DNA of 64,000 bases from Cymbomonas tetramitiformis. Its lineage: Eukaryota; Chlorophyta; Pyramimonadophyceae; Pyramimonadales; Pyramimonadaceae. A program made the translations under genes and the position numbers. Shown here one piece after another: positions 1 through 12,135 of this stretch (the first letter of the stretch is position 1; the number at the start of each line of letters is the position of its first letter). The DNA lies in NCBI GenBank assembly GCA_001247695.2, contig LGRX02035283.1:22116-86115 (forward strand). Direction: 5' to 3'. The notes beneath the pieces were generated by a model. The model worked only from the letters and a program-made list of their open reading frames with translations. It was not told the origin of the DNA and ran no database searches.

Positions 1-2001
1 TTAAGGACACGTATCCATTGCCACCTCACGACACCCTTCTTGAACAGCTAAAAGGTGCACGATGGTTTAGCAGATTTGACTTCAATCAGTTTTCCCATCA
101 GATCCCTATACATCCAGATGACATTCACAAAACAGCTATTCGCACCAGATACGGTTCCTATGAGTGGACAGTTATGCCTTTCGGATTGACTAATGCTCCT
201 GCAACAGCTCTACGTGTAGGAAATCGGGCATTCTTCGACTTCATCGATCGGTTCCTTGTCATTTTCATGGATGATACTATCGTATACAGTCCGGACTTTG
301 ACAGCCACGTGAGTCATGTCCGACAGTTTCTCCAGCGTTGCAGAGAACACCAGTTCTTCATCAGGCCTTCCAAGGTGGAGTTGTTCGTCAGATCCATAGA
401 CTTTATCGGACATCACATCTCTGAAGCAGGCTTATCCATCATCGAAGACAGAATCCGAGCAGTCATGGCAATACAGCCTCCAGTGTCTTATGGTCCTACC
501 GTTGGAAAGCAGCCTCTACGCCGTATGGCTAAAGATGGCAAGTCATCCCTTCGGTCATTCTTGGGCATGGTCGGTCAATTTAGGAGATTCATACCAAAGT
601 TCTCCAAGATTGCCGAACCGCTCAATCGTCTCCTGAAAGATAATGCAGAGTTTGTCTGGGAATCTGAGCAGTAGCAGGCATTTGATAACCTCAAAAGTGC
701 CATCTGCAATGCTCCAGTACTACAGCTTCCAGATCAGAAACTGCCATCTATTATGGAGGTCGATGAATCAGGCACACACGTTGGTCAAGTGATACTCCAG
801 GATCAAGGAAAAGGTATGAAGCCATGTGGCTATCGCAGCGTCACTCTCTCCGATACACAGAGAGGTTGGCCTATTCCTGAGATCGAGCTATTTGCCATTG
901 TGGAGGGCTTCCGATTCTTTCGCCACATCTTGTTGGGAGCTCCTGAGACTATTGTACGCTCAGATCATCAGCCACTGGTTTATTTCCAGTCTAAATCCAC
1001 ACTAAGCCCTAAACAGGCGAGGTGGTTGGATGAGCTCTCCGAGTACAACTTCCGAATAGAGCATATTTCTGGCGAGAAGAATAAGGTTGCAGACGCACTC
1101 ACTCGTATCTCTGCACTCTTTGAACTCACTGATTGTCTGCAACATATAGACATCAGCGAGGTTCCAGTCATGCCATCTGCAGATCCTACATTCATTGCTC
1201 TTATATCTTCTTCATCAGCTCATCAGCTTCACGACATCATTATATCCCAGTATGATCGTGACACATTGCACAAACTATATTGGCTAAGCCGACATCATCG
1301 ACTTCATCACAGTCAGTCAGCAGCTACAGCTTCGAGCTCATTCAGGGGTTGATCTATCGCAAGACCATATATGGCAGACAGCTGTACATTCCACCTACAG
1401 CCAAGATCCCTACAGATGACGGTGAGATCACACAGCTTCGCCACATTCTCCTTCATGAGTGCCACTCAGCCACCGTTTATGGTCATGTAGGCAAAAATCG
1501 CATGCTTCATCTACTGCGTAGCCGATATTATTGGCCAGGAATGACGACGGCAGCCATCCAGTACATTCGGGAGTGCCCCGTTTGTCAACGCCAGAAAACG
1601 AGGCGACACAAACCTTATGGTCAGTCACATATACGATATTGTGTGCCTAAGACAAAATGGCTTGATGTGTCTCTTGACTGGATTACTGATCTGCCTATCA
1701 CCACTAATGGGCACGACAGTATATTTGTGGTAATGTGCCAATTCTCTCATCGCTGTCATCTCATTCCCTTCAGCATGACCTGGACAGCTCAGCATACTGC
1801 TTCTATATATATGCAGCATATCTTCAAGCTCCATGGTCTTCCGAGGAACATCATCTCAGATCGAGACCCCAGATTCACCTCTACATTCTGGCAGACACTG
1901 TGGAAATCTACTGGTACGAGATTGTCTATGACGTCTTCACACCATCCACAGTCGAATGCAGCCAATGAGAGGAGCCATGCCTTCATTGAGGATATCCTCA
2001 G

Positions 2002-2086
2002 GTACTTTTCAATTTGTTGATTCATGATTCGATATTCACCATCCTCTGGTTTATAAACTGATTAGATGGTATTTTTTCATCCACAG
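2002..2086 (+). other. Spliceosomal intron inside Gypsy-A integrase
   Basis: The reading frame stops just after the integrase Glu motif and resumes 85 bases later. The stretch begins GTACTT and ends CATCCACAG after a pyrimidine-rich run, with CTGAT as a plausible branch site. Removing it joins ...DILR to CCCNDTSANSWEDKLP in frame and continues the integrase core. Gypsy-B has a 77-base intron at exactly the same codon. Confidence 0.85.
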
Positions 2087-2532
2087 GTGTTGTTGCAATG
2101 ATACTTCAGCCAATTCGTGGGAGGACAAGTTGCCTCTGGTGGAGTTTGCAATTAACAACACAGTTTCTGCATCTACTGGTTATTCACCATTCTATCTCGA
2201 CTCGATGGCGCAGCCACTTTCGCCTGATGACCTGGCAATCACTATTCCGCCAGAAGCTCCTGTTCCAATACAAAATGCTATTCGAGATCATTTTGACCAG
2301 TACTCGGCTGTACATGCCAATGCGGTAGACAACATTTCCCGAGCAGCAGAAATTAGCCAAGCCAGATTCAATAAGACTCACATGCCCCGGCAATATGCAG
2401 TAGGGCAAAAAGTTCTTTTACGGACCGAGTTTATCCAATGGACTGGTTTGACAGAGGCAGGCAGACACTTCAAGCAGCCATATATTGGGCCGTTTACTAT
2501 ATCCAAAGTGCTAAGCCATGGGCGTGCATACG

Positions 2533-4396
2533 GCTAGGGGTTTTTTTGGGAAGAATTTTAGAGCCATTTGGGAAGAATTTGACATTGGTTCTTTTTGGGA
2601 AGAATGATGAGAACTGACTCATGCGTGCGTGCTTATACGTGACACTGACGCGCATGAGTCGCCGCACGGTGGGATTTATACTGGCCATACCAGCCTGAAA
2701 AGGTCCAACGCAACGCAACGGCAAACTCTCGCTATAGCCGATGTGGCGCAATAGCATTCACATCTTGGATACATTACGTGATACATTAGTCACGAGAGAA
2801 ACGTTGGAAATGTAAATTCATTAATCTTCACCGTGAACTGAAAATGTAGCAATATCTGCATTCAATCGTGCGTACCCGCGAAAAAGTCGCAGTGGGGTAC
2901 GCCACAATGGGGTGTATGGCATATGACTGCATTTTTGTACGGTATGTCATTTTGAGACGCAAAAGATTTGGTTGGTTTTTGACAGATTCACCTCGCGGCA
3001 TGCGTATGATGCTCGCAGTGTCACTGTCCCATTTTACAGCAGATGTCGCTTTGAGCATTTTGCGATGTACAGATGCTATTTGTTAACTATGCAATTTCAA
3101 CTTAACGCGGAACGCGCTCTCCCTCGCAGTGAGACCCTGTACAGCCAGGCGAAGATTTCTAAGATTATGTGTTCATCTAAGTAACTTATTCCTATCTAAT
3201 ATTATCACAGATTTCTACTGAGTCCGTGGGTATCCGCATCGCGGAGAATGATAACCGCTTTCGTTACTTTTGGAAGTCCCGAAAAACCTAAAATCCCGCT
3301 CACTATACCCACATGCACGCGCCAGCCCTTAGCGAGATTTGTGGTTGGCCGTTCAGACTGTACGAAATGATGTTGAAAGATAACACATATGACATAATAT
3401 TTTGGTAAACGGTTCCCTCATCCGCTGTGCATGCTTGCTTGCAAGCGAGCGCGCGGATGAGGGACGAAACCCTAGCGGAAACGTGGACGCGGTGGACATC
3501 CGCGTTTTTGCTAGGGTTGACAGCGCGCTGTCAGATGCTAAAAAAGTGTTTGCTATGCGTATATGATATGCGTGGTACGCTTGTGCTATGCATGATGCTT
3601 TCATGCGGTGCGTATGTCGAGCCTTTCACTCGATGCGTGCCCAATGACCCCCTCCCTTGCGCGGCGTCCCAGATCCCATAATGTGCACGGATCTCGCGCG
3701 CGCAAAAAATATGTTGTTCCTAACACGCCCAACAATAAGTATGCTAAGTTTCGATGCTTGAGGTCTCTCTCTCAGACCTCTACCTCACGCTGCTGGAAAG
3801 TGACTTACGGGGTCACGTAAGTCACTGTCCAGCAGCGTGAGGTAGACGTCTGAGAGAAAACACCTGAGCGGACAGAGGTTTGTTCGACGTGAGCACGTGA
3901 CGGAGCGGAGGCTAGACACGTCATCATACCACGGATATACGAATGGAAAATATAAAAATTAAATTTCACCAACCAATATTTTGGTGAATATAAACCTTTG
4001 GTATATACACTACATCACGGCCAGATTATTGGCTGGGGAAAAATGATTCCCGCAAGACTTTTGGTTATTGGTCATCCAGACCACAGGCTAACATGACCTG
4101 GAAGCTATCTTCCTGGAATCGTAAAATGTTTATAAATATATATGGTATTTTGTCTATTGTACGATTTATACTCATCGTGGCAAAATGTTATGTTATGAGG
4201 ACTGAGAGTGTCACTCGACTGTCACAGAGGGAAACCAGATTTCAACTTGAATTGTCCAGTGTGCCACACACTCATACGCGTGAATATATGTCGCGTGCGT
4301 CACGCATGAGTCATTGTCAAAAATCTTCCCAAAAATGACCCATGTCACAATTCTTCCCAAATGGCTCTAAAATTCTTCCCCAAAAAGACTTTTTCC
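2533..4396. mobile_element. Non-autonomous TIR DNA transposon with 10-bp target duplication
   Basis: The 1864-bp insert is flanked by CGTGCATACG at 2523-2532 and 4397-4406. Its ends are long imperfect inverted repeats sharing the core GGGAAGAATTTTAGAGCC, reading inward toward ACTCATGCG. The 9-10 bp target-site size is typical of Mutator-like elements, which is the inferred class. No transposase is encoded. The interior is AT-rich and holds a 41-bp-arm hairpin (3769-3856). It splits the chromodomain of Gypsy-A; the open frame starting at 4361 is a chimera of transposon end and chromodomain. Confidence 0.85.
3769..3856. repeat. Long hairpin (41-bp arms, 6-bp loop)
   Basis: Bases 3769-3809 and 3816-3856 are reverse complements with two mismatches, separated by GGGTCA. 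The arms contain CTCACGCTGCTGG. It lies in the middle of the TIR insert. It may be a nested palindromic miniature element or a structural feature of the host transposon. Confidence 0.85.
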
Positions 4397-4690
4397 CGTG
4401 CATACGAGTTAGATTTCGGAGACCTCGATATCCGTATCCATCCGGTACAGCCTGTATCCAGAATAGAGCTGTATAACGACTCGATCCAAGCACCTTTGCC
4501 TCTGCCACAGATGATCACCGAAGAAGGGCAACCACTGTTTGAGATAACACATATACTCTCAGATAAGATCACTAGAGGTGTCAAGTACTACTTAGTGCGA
4601 TATGCAGGCTACGGCCCTGAGCATGACACCTGGGCCAAAGCCACAGAGCTGACCAATGCAGCAGACATGATAGCTGCCTATGAAGGCTAA

Positions 4691-5788
4691 ACATTATATT
4701 AAGCCTGATGCCCTTACTTCTTGTAATATATACTAATACATGTCGATCATCTATATACCTTGCTCTTTATTTTATCATTATGTTGCATAGAAGCGGGAAA
4801 TTGATCCTTCCTTGCTAAAGGTGTAGTGAGCCTTGTACAAAATCATACCCTTGCACAGATACGCACACATGCGAGATATCATATCTGTGGATAAATAAAA
4901 ACTGCTAAATGCTGCCTTTGCCAAGACCGTGGTTAGTCATCGGATTCTGTGGCCAGTCATCCGAAGCTACCGGAGACATCGACTGAGGTAGACGGAGTTG
5001 TGATCCTAAGTTATGCCTGACAAACATAACTAAAATAAATTTCACATTAGTACGTGGCGAATCCACTCTCACTCATCGCGACAGATGTTCGTCAAAGCGT
5101 GCGTACTGGACCAATAATTCAGGAGTTGAGCAGACCGGGTAAAGGATTATAAGTCCAATCCCGTTAAGCAGGGCCACTCCGTTTGCATTAAAACAAGCCC
5201 CCGGTGAAATAACTCCGGAAACATCCAAAGGGCTCCCCATGACCTCCTGTGAACCTCCGAAGTTGCTTCAGGAGGGGAGGAAGGGTTGGGTGCACAATAT
5301 ATAATAACTGTGGAAACGAACAGCAAACGATCAGTTATATATATATATATAAGGCCGAGAATCGTGCGATTATAAATTGTTAAATCGTGGGATCATCGTT
5401 CGCAAAAGCGACGACGGCTAGCGCAAATAATCCGTAACGTAAACCTCGGATACCTTGAATCGTCACTCTGAAACACGATACGTGTGGATCAATCAGTAAT
5501 CCAGCGTCAATCTGTATCACGAAACGCAATTCATTGAACCTTGAATCGTCACTCTGCAATACGATACGCAATTCATGGGGGCTACATCCTAAGAACTGTA
5601 AGGCTACTGCCTAAGGTGAGGGACTAAAGTGGACTCAGTTCCCCCCAATATCCTAAAAACACCATGAGGGACGCCTCAAATCGGTGTAAGAAGACTGGTA
5701 CCAGCAGAAGCAACAACAACAAAGACATCAAAGACATATACAAAGGTATGCCCGTTGTGAGGTCACAACTCTTTTAAGAGGGGAGATC
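4691..5788. other. Gypsy-A 3' untranslated region and polypurine tract
   Basis: There is no gene here. It aligns with the same region of Gypsy-B (30794-31726), including the block ending in AAGAGGGGAGATC directly before the LTR. That purine run (about 5776-5788) is the likely plus-strand primer. A purine-rich GGAGGGGAGGAAGGGTTGGG also occurs near 5271. Confidence 0.7.
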
Positions 5789-6390
5789 TGTCAGGGTTAT
5801 GACCGATGACACATGTGTCATACATGTCATACATGGCATACATGTCATACCTGTCAGACATGTCATACCATGTCATGTCATGTCGAGTCATGGCATATAT
5901 TATAATGACAGACAGTCGTCAGTACGGTCGACTATGACTGTACATGTCATCGAGATGATAAGTCACATCATCTGTCATTTATTCAAGGAAAGACTTGAAT
6001 GACACCTGTCATCGAGAGGCCGTATGTCGGACTCGAGGATGGCGAAGCAAGATACTATCTTGAAGTACCGAACGGTTCGGAGAAGAAATCATCTTCGCTT
6101 CTAGCATGTGCGGAACAAGCATGCGGGTACGTCATATGGCGAACGCATCATTCGTTCTGCCGATACCAGTCGTTCAACCAATGCCTCGGGTTCACAACCC
6201 AATAGCGGTACCATCTGCGAGATGGGAGGCATTCGGTAAAGATGAGCTAGCGTTGTGCTAGAGCAGTATCTTCTGACGAAATCTGCACTCATCACCCGCT
6301 CATAAGCTGTGCGCGTGTTACTGTTCAATAACACCTGCACTATCTTATTATATCATATATATCTTAAGGCTCGCGACAGCGTCCTTATCA
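5789..6390 (+). repeat. 3' LTR of Gypsy-A
   Basis: It begins TGTCAGGGTTATGACCG right after the purine tract and ends ...CCTTATCA. It matches the two Gypsy-B LTRs for most of its length, then diverges in the last 60 bases. The start holds a degenerate 10-bp repeat (CATGTCATAC-like). A TATA-like CATATATTATAATG near 5894 is a candidate promoter. Confidence 0.85.
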
Positions 6391-6489
6391 TTTATCCTCG
6401 ACGACCCGCCGCAACTCGCAAGCCGTCGCCCACACCGTTAGCCTCGCCTCGCATTTTCCACCTCACCTTGTCTCTATAGTCATTTCATC

Positions 6490-7516
6490 ATGGGTACTTC
6501 TACTAGATCACACACTGCGGCCGCACGCCGCTCACTGGTTACCATTTTCGACGATGCCGCAGCCCGACATGCAACCACACCGGCCACTCCTACGGTTGCG
6601 GCTGCGCCGGCTGCCCAATCGGCAGGGGCACTGTTCCTCGACGCGGTCAAGCGTCTGGCAAAGGAATCCTTCGACGAGCGCGCCGCCAAGCTCGTCATCA
6701 AGAAGGTGTACGACGACAAACATGGACGTTTTGATGGTACGGAATCGAACGTCAGCTCCGTTTTCGCCCATCTGGTACTGGCATTACGGGACATTTTCGT
6801 CACTGAGGAGTCCGCGTTTTCTTCTCTGTTCGACCTGGAGGATGCCACACTGCCCGTTCGCGCCGAGGCGAACAAACTACTACTATTTTCGACACTGGAA
6901 TTCATCGTCGCTCCGGTGTCGGACGCCCGCGGCAGACTGGATGGAGTCTTCGGCGGAGACACACCCGTTTGATGGGAAACGGATGTTGCTGGAGATCGCC
7001 AGAATGCTTCTGGATTCCGGCGGACCCTTTCAGGGCACCGCAGACCTTCTGGCCATCAAGATCAACCAGTTCGACCCGTCGCGGGCTATCGCCGCCTTTA
7101 ACGCCGCTCTCCGGTCCGCTCGACGGAAGAGCACCCTCGACGACATGGAGGTCAAGTCCCTGTTCATCAAGTCCCTCGACCCGGTTTTCTACGCCCCGGT
7201 CGTCAACCGGCTTCTGTTGCACGACCAACGTGCGGCGGAGTCCCTTGCCACCATTCAGCAATGGACCCGTGAGTGCTACGCACAAAGCGGGACGGATACG
7301 CACGTCCCGCCTGCTGCGCGCACGTTCTCCGCCCTCACCCTGACTGGGCAGGGCGACGACGAGGACTTCAAGACCGTCTTCAGCGAGCTCCGCGACCAGC
7401 TCTTCGACATGAAGAAAGAGATCAAGGCCCTTCACACCCGTATCGACGACACGAAGGGCTTCACGCCCCGCAACGACAAGAAGAACGCCATCGGACGCGG
7501 TGGGCATCACTTCTGA
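6490..7516 (+). pseudogene. gag-like protein of a gag-only LTR element, frameshifted
   Basis: The frame opens with ATG at 6490 (MGTSTRSH) and shifts near 6925 into the frame ending at 7516. Joined, the product follows the gag of the complete element at 46218-49564 almost block by block: STRSxAARR at the start, an ATP/ATPT-rich stretch, DGKRMLLE, VKSLFIKSLDP, LLLHDQRAA, IQQW-REC, and a C-terminal heptad region that looks coiled-coil. It is shorter: the zinc-knuckle and proline-rich tail are lost where CTTAAG-rich DNA begins. Its 5' leader is cut by the Gypsy-A LTR. By homology it is a particle-forming structural protein; no enzyme is encoded. Confidence 0.8.
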
Positions 7517-7518
7517 AA

Positions 7519-7790
7519 GTATTTTCTTATGTTTTCTTAAGTTTTCTTAAGTTTTCTTAAGTTTTTCTTAAGTTTTCTCAAGTTTTCGATATAAACCCAC
7601 ACTATGCATATTTAAATCGGTACAGTTAGCTATTGGCCGACAGTATACTTAAGAATTATACTTAAGAGAACTTAAGAAAATGTAAGTACGTGGAAGCTTC
7701 TTGGTAGGAAAATGTTGTCCACATGGCTCAAGGATAACTTAAGAAAACTTAAGAATCTTATCCAAATGTAAGCACGTGATTGGCTGGAAT
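7519..7790. repeat. CTTAAG-rich inverted repeat
   Basis: The left half repeats TTTTCTTAAG several times and the right half carries its complement (ACTTAAGAAAACTTAAGAA). This may be a small foldback element inserted at the end of the gag frame. I could not define a target duplication. Confidence 0.55.
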
Positions 7791-7842
7791 GTAGGAGATA
7801 TGCACACGTGTAAGAAAGCTAGATGCTGGATATTTAAAGAAA

Positions 7843-8545
7843 AATGACACCCAATGACACTTAAGCAAAATGACCGATGACACACACCCCACCCACCGAT
7901 GACACACACCCCACCCCTGTGACACCCAGAAAAAATGATGACACCCCACCTATCACATAACAAGAAAAATGACCGAGTAAACCCACCTACCCTATCACAT
8001 AGCAAAAATGATGATGACACACACCCCACCCCTATCACACTTAAGCAAAATGACCGTGACACCACCCTATCACACTTAGCCAAATGACGATGACACACAC
8101 CCCACCTATCACTTAAGCAAAATGACCGATGACACCCACCCACCCTATGACACTTAAGCAAAATGACCGATGACACACCCCACCCTATGGCATAAGCAAA
8201 ATGACGTGGCCACACACCCCCACCCTATCCCACTTAAGCAAAATGACCCATTAATACCCACACACCCTATGACACTTAAGCAAAATGACCATTGACACCC
8301 CCACCCCACCCCTATGACACTTAAGCAAAATGACCGATGACACACACCCTAGGCATAAGCAAAATGACCGATGGCACACACCCTATGACACTTAAGACAA
8401 ATGACCGATGACACCCACCCCACTCTATCACTTAAGACAAATGACCGATGACACACACCCCACCCTATCACACTTAAGCAAAATGACCGATGACACACAC
8501 CCCATCCTACCACACTTAAGAAAATGACAGATGTCACATCCCCTA
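7843..8545. repeat. Minisatellite, ~42-bp unit
   Basis: About 16-18 imperfect tandem copies centred on ACTTAAGCAAAATGACCGAT followed by GACACACACCCCACCCTAT. Purine and pyrimidine bias differs strongly between strands. Minus-strand reading frames across it (up to 158 codons) only reflect the repeat. Confidence 0.9.
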
Positions 8546-8781
8546 CCCTATGACCAAGTGTAAACATAATGATACATACGTCGTAATGCGATTGGCTCAA
8601 ACTAACAATGAACAACATATCCAAACTAATGTGCATGCAGCCTGCCACACGCACGAACACCTAACAAGCAACGGATAAGATTAGCAAGCTAAGCAACCAT
8701 ACAGTCTTCGAAAGGTGCTCCATGTCCTGCATCCATCTCCTGCAAACAAGTCAAGCAAACAATTAGTAAGCGCACAATCAT
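8546..8781. other. Spacer between minisatellite and satellite
   Basis: AT-balanced sequence with no open frame, RNA gene or repeat that I can recognise. Confidence 0.5.
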
Positions 8782-10395
8782 GTGACCCTCAAGCACCCCT
8801 CAAATGACTGCCCACGACAAAGCTGTCATGGGCAGTGACTGTGGGCCGTGTTGGGGGGCATAAGGTGAGGCGTGTGACCCCCAAGCACCCCTCAGATCAC
8901 TGCCCATGACATAGTTGTCACAGGCAGTGACTGTGGACCGTGTCGGGGGGCATAATAAGGTGAGGCGTGTGACCCCCAAGCACCCCTCAGATCACTGCCC
9001 ATGACAAACCGGACTAAGCTGTTACGGGCGGTGATTGTGGGCCGTGTGGGGGGGCATGAGGTGAGGCGTGTGACCCCCAAGCACCCCTCATATCACTGCC
9101 CATGACATAGCTATCACTGGCGGTGATTGTGGGCCGTGTGGGGGAGCATAAGGTGAGGCATGCGACCCCCAAGCACTCCTCAAATCACTGCCCATGACAC
9201 AACCGTCCCGGGCAGTGACTGTGGGCTGTGTCGGGGGGCATACGGTGAGACGTGTGACCCCCATGCACCCCTCAAATCACTGCCCACGACACACCTGTCA
9301 CGGGCAGTGATTGTGGGCCGCGTTGGGGGGCATACGGTGAGGCGTATGGCCCCCAAGCACCCCTCAGATCACTGTCCATGACGTAACTGTCACGGGCAGT
9401 GACTGTGGGCCGTGTCGGGGGGCATAAGGTGAGGCGGGTGACCCCCAAGCACCCATCATATCACTGCCCATAACATAGTTATCACAGGCGGTGATTGTGG
9501 GCCGTGTGGGGGAGCATAAGGTGAGGCGTATGACCCCCGATCACCCCTCAAATCACTACCCATGACACAATTGTCACGGGCAGTGATTGTGGGCCGTGTT
9601 GAGGGGCATAAGGTGAGGCGTGTATCCCCCAAGCACCCCTCACATCACTGCCCACGGCACAGCTGTCACGATCAGTGAATGTGGGCCGTGTTGGGGGGCA
9701 TACGGTGAGACGTGTGACCCCGAAGCACCCCTCAGATCACTGCCCATGTCACAGGTGTCACGGGCAGTGATTGTGGGCCGTGTGGGGGGAGCATAAGCTA
9801 GGTGAGGCGTGTGACCCCCAAGCACCCCTCAAATCACTGCCCATGACACAATTGTCACTGGCAGTGACGGTGGGCCGTGTTGGGGGGCATACGGTGAGGC
9901 GTGTGACCCCCATGCACCCCTCATATCACTGCCCACGACAAAGCTGTCACGGGCAGTGACTGTGGGCCGTGTGGGGGGGCATAAGGTGAGGCGTGTGACC
10001 CCCAAGCACCCCTCAGATCACTGCCCACAGCACGGCCGTCACGGTCAGTGATTGTGGGCCGTGTCGGGGGGCATAAGGTGAGACAGTGTGTGACCTCCAA
10101 GCACCCCTCAGATCACTGCCCACGACACATGTGTCACGGGCAGTGATTGTGGGCCGTGCGGGGGGGGCATAAGGTGAGGCATGTGACTCCCAAGCACCCC
10201 TCAGATCACTGCCCATGACAAAGCCGTCATGACTAGTGATTGTGGGCCATGTAAGGGAGCATAAGGTGAGGCGGGTGACCCCCAAGCACCCCTCAGATCA
10301 TTGCCCACGACAAACCGGACTAAGCTGTTACGGGCGGTGATTGTCGGCCGTGTGGGGGGGGCATGGTGAGGCGGGTGACCCCCAAGCACCATCAA
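8782..10395. repeat. Satellite array, ~92-bp unit with internal palindrome (block 1)
   Basis: About 17 head-to-tail copies, most 92 bp, some 95-101 bp from an AAACCGGACTAAGCTGTTAC variant. Each unit carries an imperfect palindrome of the form ATCACTGCCC-RTGACA...TGTCAC-GGGCAGTGAT, then GTGGGCCGTGT and AAGGTGAGGCGTGTGACCCC. Open frames of 60-90 codons on both strands are by-products. Confidence 0.95.
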
Positions 10396-10431
10396 GATCT
10401 ACTGCCCATAACATAGTTATCATGGGTATAT

Positions 10432-10930
10432 GAGAACGCTATGGATAGTGGACCGCGATCTCGTGAGCCAACAACCCTCTTAACACGCAACTCCCGACCC
10501 ATGGGCATCCACAACAACCCACCACAAAACATACCTCGGGTTACAGGCGCGTGCCCGGGGAGCTTTCCCCACATATTGAACATCCCAACCTTCTACAACC
10601 GGGCGCCTTGCCACCATGATGCACACCGTCGCCCATACGGTACCGCCCACTATCACATGGAGCCCCTAAGGATCCATCACACCGCACCATATATATTCAG
10701 TGTGCCCAACCCACATGCGCCCACGTTCCGCCGCACCGACCCGAAACAACCACATACATCCTACCGGCCACACCCCCATATGGTCGCGTGTCAGAGGAGC
10801 TGTCCTCACACCGCACCATATATATTAAGTGTGCCCAACCCACATGCGCCCACGTTCCGCCGCACCGACCCGAAACAACCACATACATCCTACCGGCCAC
10901 ACCTTCTTATGGTCGCGTGTCAGAGGAGCT
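10432..10930. repeat. Satellite, ~130-bp unit, with unique leader (block 1)
   Basis: A leader beginning ACGCTATGGATAGTGGACCG is followed by about two copies of the 130-bp unit (GGTCGCGTGTCAGAGGAG...CCTCACACCGCACC). The leader and first unit recur nearly unchanged from 12144. This copy is truncated and joins a 92-bp satellite unit inside the word GAGGAGCTGTCACGGGCAG. Confidence 0.9.
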
Positions 10931-11985
10931 GTCACGGGCAGTGACCGTGGGCCGTGTTGGGGGGCATAAGGTGAGGCGTGTGACCCCCAAGCACCGCTCA
11001 GATCACTGCCCATGACAAACCGGACTAAGCTGTTACGGGCGGTGATTGTGGGCCGTGTGGGGGAGCATAAGGTGAGGCATGCGACCCCCAAGCACTCGTC
11101 AAATCACTGCCCATGACACAACCGTCCCGGGCAGTGACTGTGGGCCGTGTCGGGGGGCATACGGTGAGGCGGGTGACCCCCATGCACCCCTCAAATCACT
11201 GCCCACGACACAGCTGTCACGGGCAGTGACTGTGGGCCGTGTTGGGGGGGCATAAGGTGAGGCGTATGGCCCCCAAGCACCCCTCAGATCACTGCCCATG
11301 ACGTAACTGTCACGGGCAGCTGTGGGCCGTGTCGGGGGGCATAAGGTGAGGCGGGTGACCCCCAAGCACCCCTCAGATCATTGACCATAACATAGTTATC
11401 ACAGGCGGTGATTGTGGGCCGTGTGGGGGAGCATAGGGTGAGGCGTGTGACCCCCAAGCAATCCTCAAATCACTGCCCATGACACAATTGTCACTGGCAG
11501 TGACTGTGGGCCGTGTTGGGGGGCATACGATGAGGCGTGTGACCCCCAAGCACCCCCAAAATCACTGCCCACGGCACAGCTGTCACGGTCAGTGATTGTG
11601 GGCCGTGTTGGGGGGCGTACGGTGAGGCGTGTGACCCCCAAGCACCCCTCAGATCACTGCCCATGACAAAGCCGTCACGACTAGTGATTGTGGGCCATGT
11701 GGGGGAGCATAAGGTGAGGCGGGTGACCCCCAAGCACCCCTCAAATCATTGCCCACGACAAACCGGACTAAGCTGTTACGGGCGGTGATTGTGGGCCGTG
11801 TGGGGGGGCATGAGGTGAGGCGGGTAACCCCCAAGCACCCCTCAGATCAATGCCCACGACAGAGTCGTCACGGGCAGTGATTGTGGGCCGTGTTGGGGGG
11901 CATAGGGTGAGGCGAGTGGCCTCCAAGCACCCATCAAATCACTGCCCATGACAGAGCTGTCACGGGCGGTGATCGAGGGCTGTGA
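10931..11985. repeat. Satellite array, ~92-bp unit (block 2)
   Basis: About 11-12 further copies of the same palindrome-bearing unit as 8782-10395. Blocks 1 and 2 with their 130-bp partners look like a duplicated higher-order segment. Confidence 0.93.
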
Positions 11986-12135
11986 TGGATACAAGATACC
12001 CGCCACAAGATACCATACTCACGTCCCCGCCCCCCTTCCACCATACAGTAATCACTCACCTTTAAGAAAAACGTAGATTCCAAGTCAGCCAGCTTTTCTC
12101 ATCGAGTTGGGTACCTTCCCCCCTCCCAGCGCCAG

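Larger units (their letters stand above)
1..4690 (+). pseudogene. Gypsy-A pol: RT, RNase H, integrase, chromodomain (broken)
   Basis: The polyprotein would copy the element RNA, degrade the RNA strand and integrate the cDNA. RT is seen from PPHDTLLEQL through MPFGLTNAPAT and the FMDD catalytic box. RNase H follows with its DHQPLVYF and ADALTRI segments. Integrase has the zinc motif H-x3-H (HECH near 1450) with CPVCQ, the first Asp in DVSLDWITDLP, the second in ISDRDPRF and the Glu in NAANERSH. The chromodomain (LVRYAGYGPEHDTW) lies at 4560-4690. Breaks are an in-frame TAG at 672-674 where Gypsy-B has CAG, a frameshift near 1265-1300, and the insertion at 2533-4396. A spliceosomal intron (2002-2086) interrupts the integrase. 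The copy cannot make an intact product. Confidence 0.93.
1..6390 (+). mobile_element. Gypsy-A: Ty3/gypsy chromodomain LTR retrotransposon, 5' end outside the window
   Basis: The left edge cuts into the reverse transcriptase. RNase H, integrase, chromodomain, a 3' untranslated stretch, a purine-rich tract and a 3' LTR (5789-6390) follow in the order usual for Ty3/gypsy chromoviruses. The sequence is closely alignable with Gypsy-B (20350-32263), so both are one family. A TIR element (2533-4396) sits in the last coding part. Because the 5' half is missing, its target duplication cannot be tested. Confidence 0.95.

Noticed and set aside
4361..4690. Separate 109-codon chromodomain gene
   Set aside because: Its first 15 codons are the end of the TIR transposon; the rest is the displaced 3' end of Gypsy-A pol.
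7739..8660. Minus-strand repetitive ORFs rich in Cys/His/Arg
   Set aside because: They mirror the 42-bp minisatellite and end with it.
8782..11985. CRISPR-like repeat array with palindromic repeats
   Set aside because: The units are contiguous 92-bp satellites with no unique spacers, in a eukaryotic context and without cas genes.
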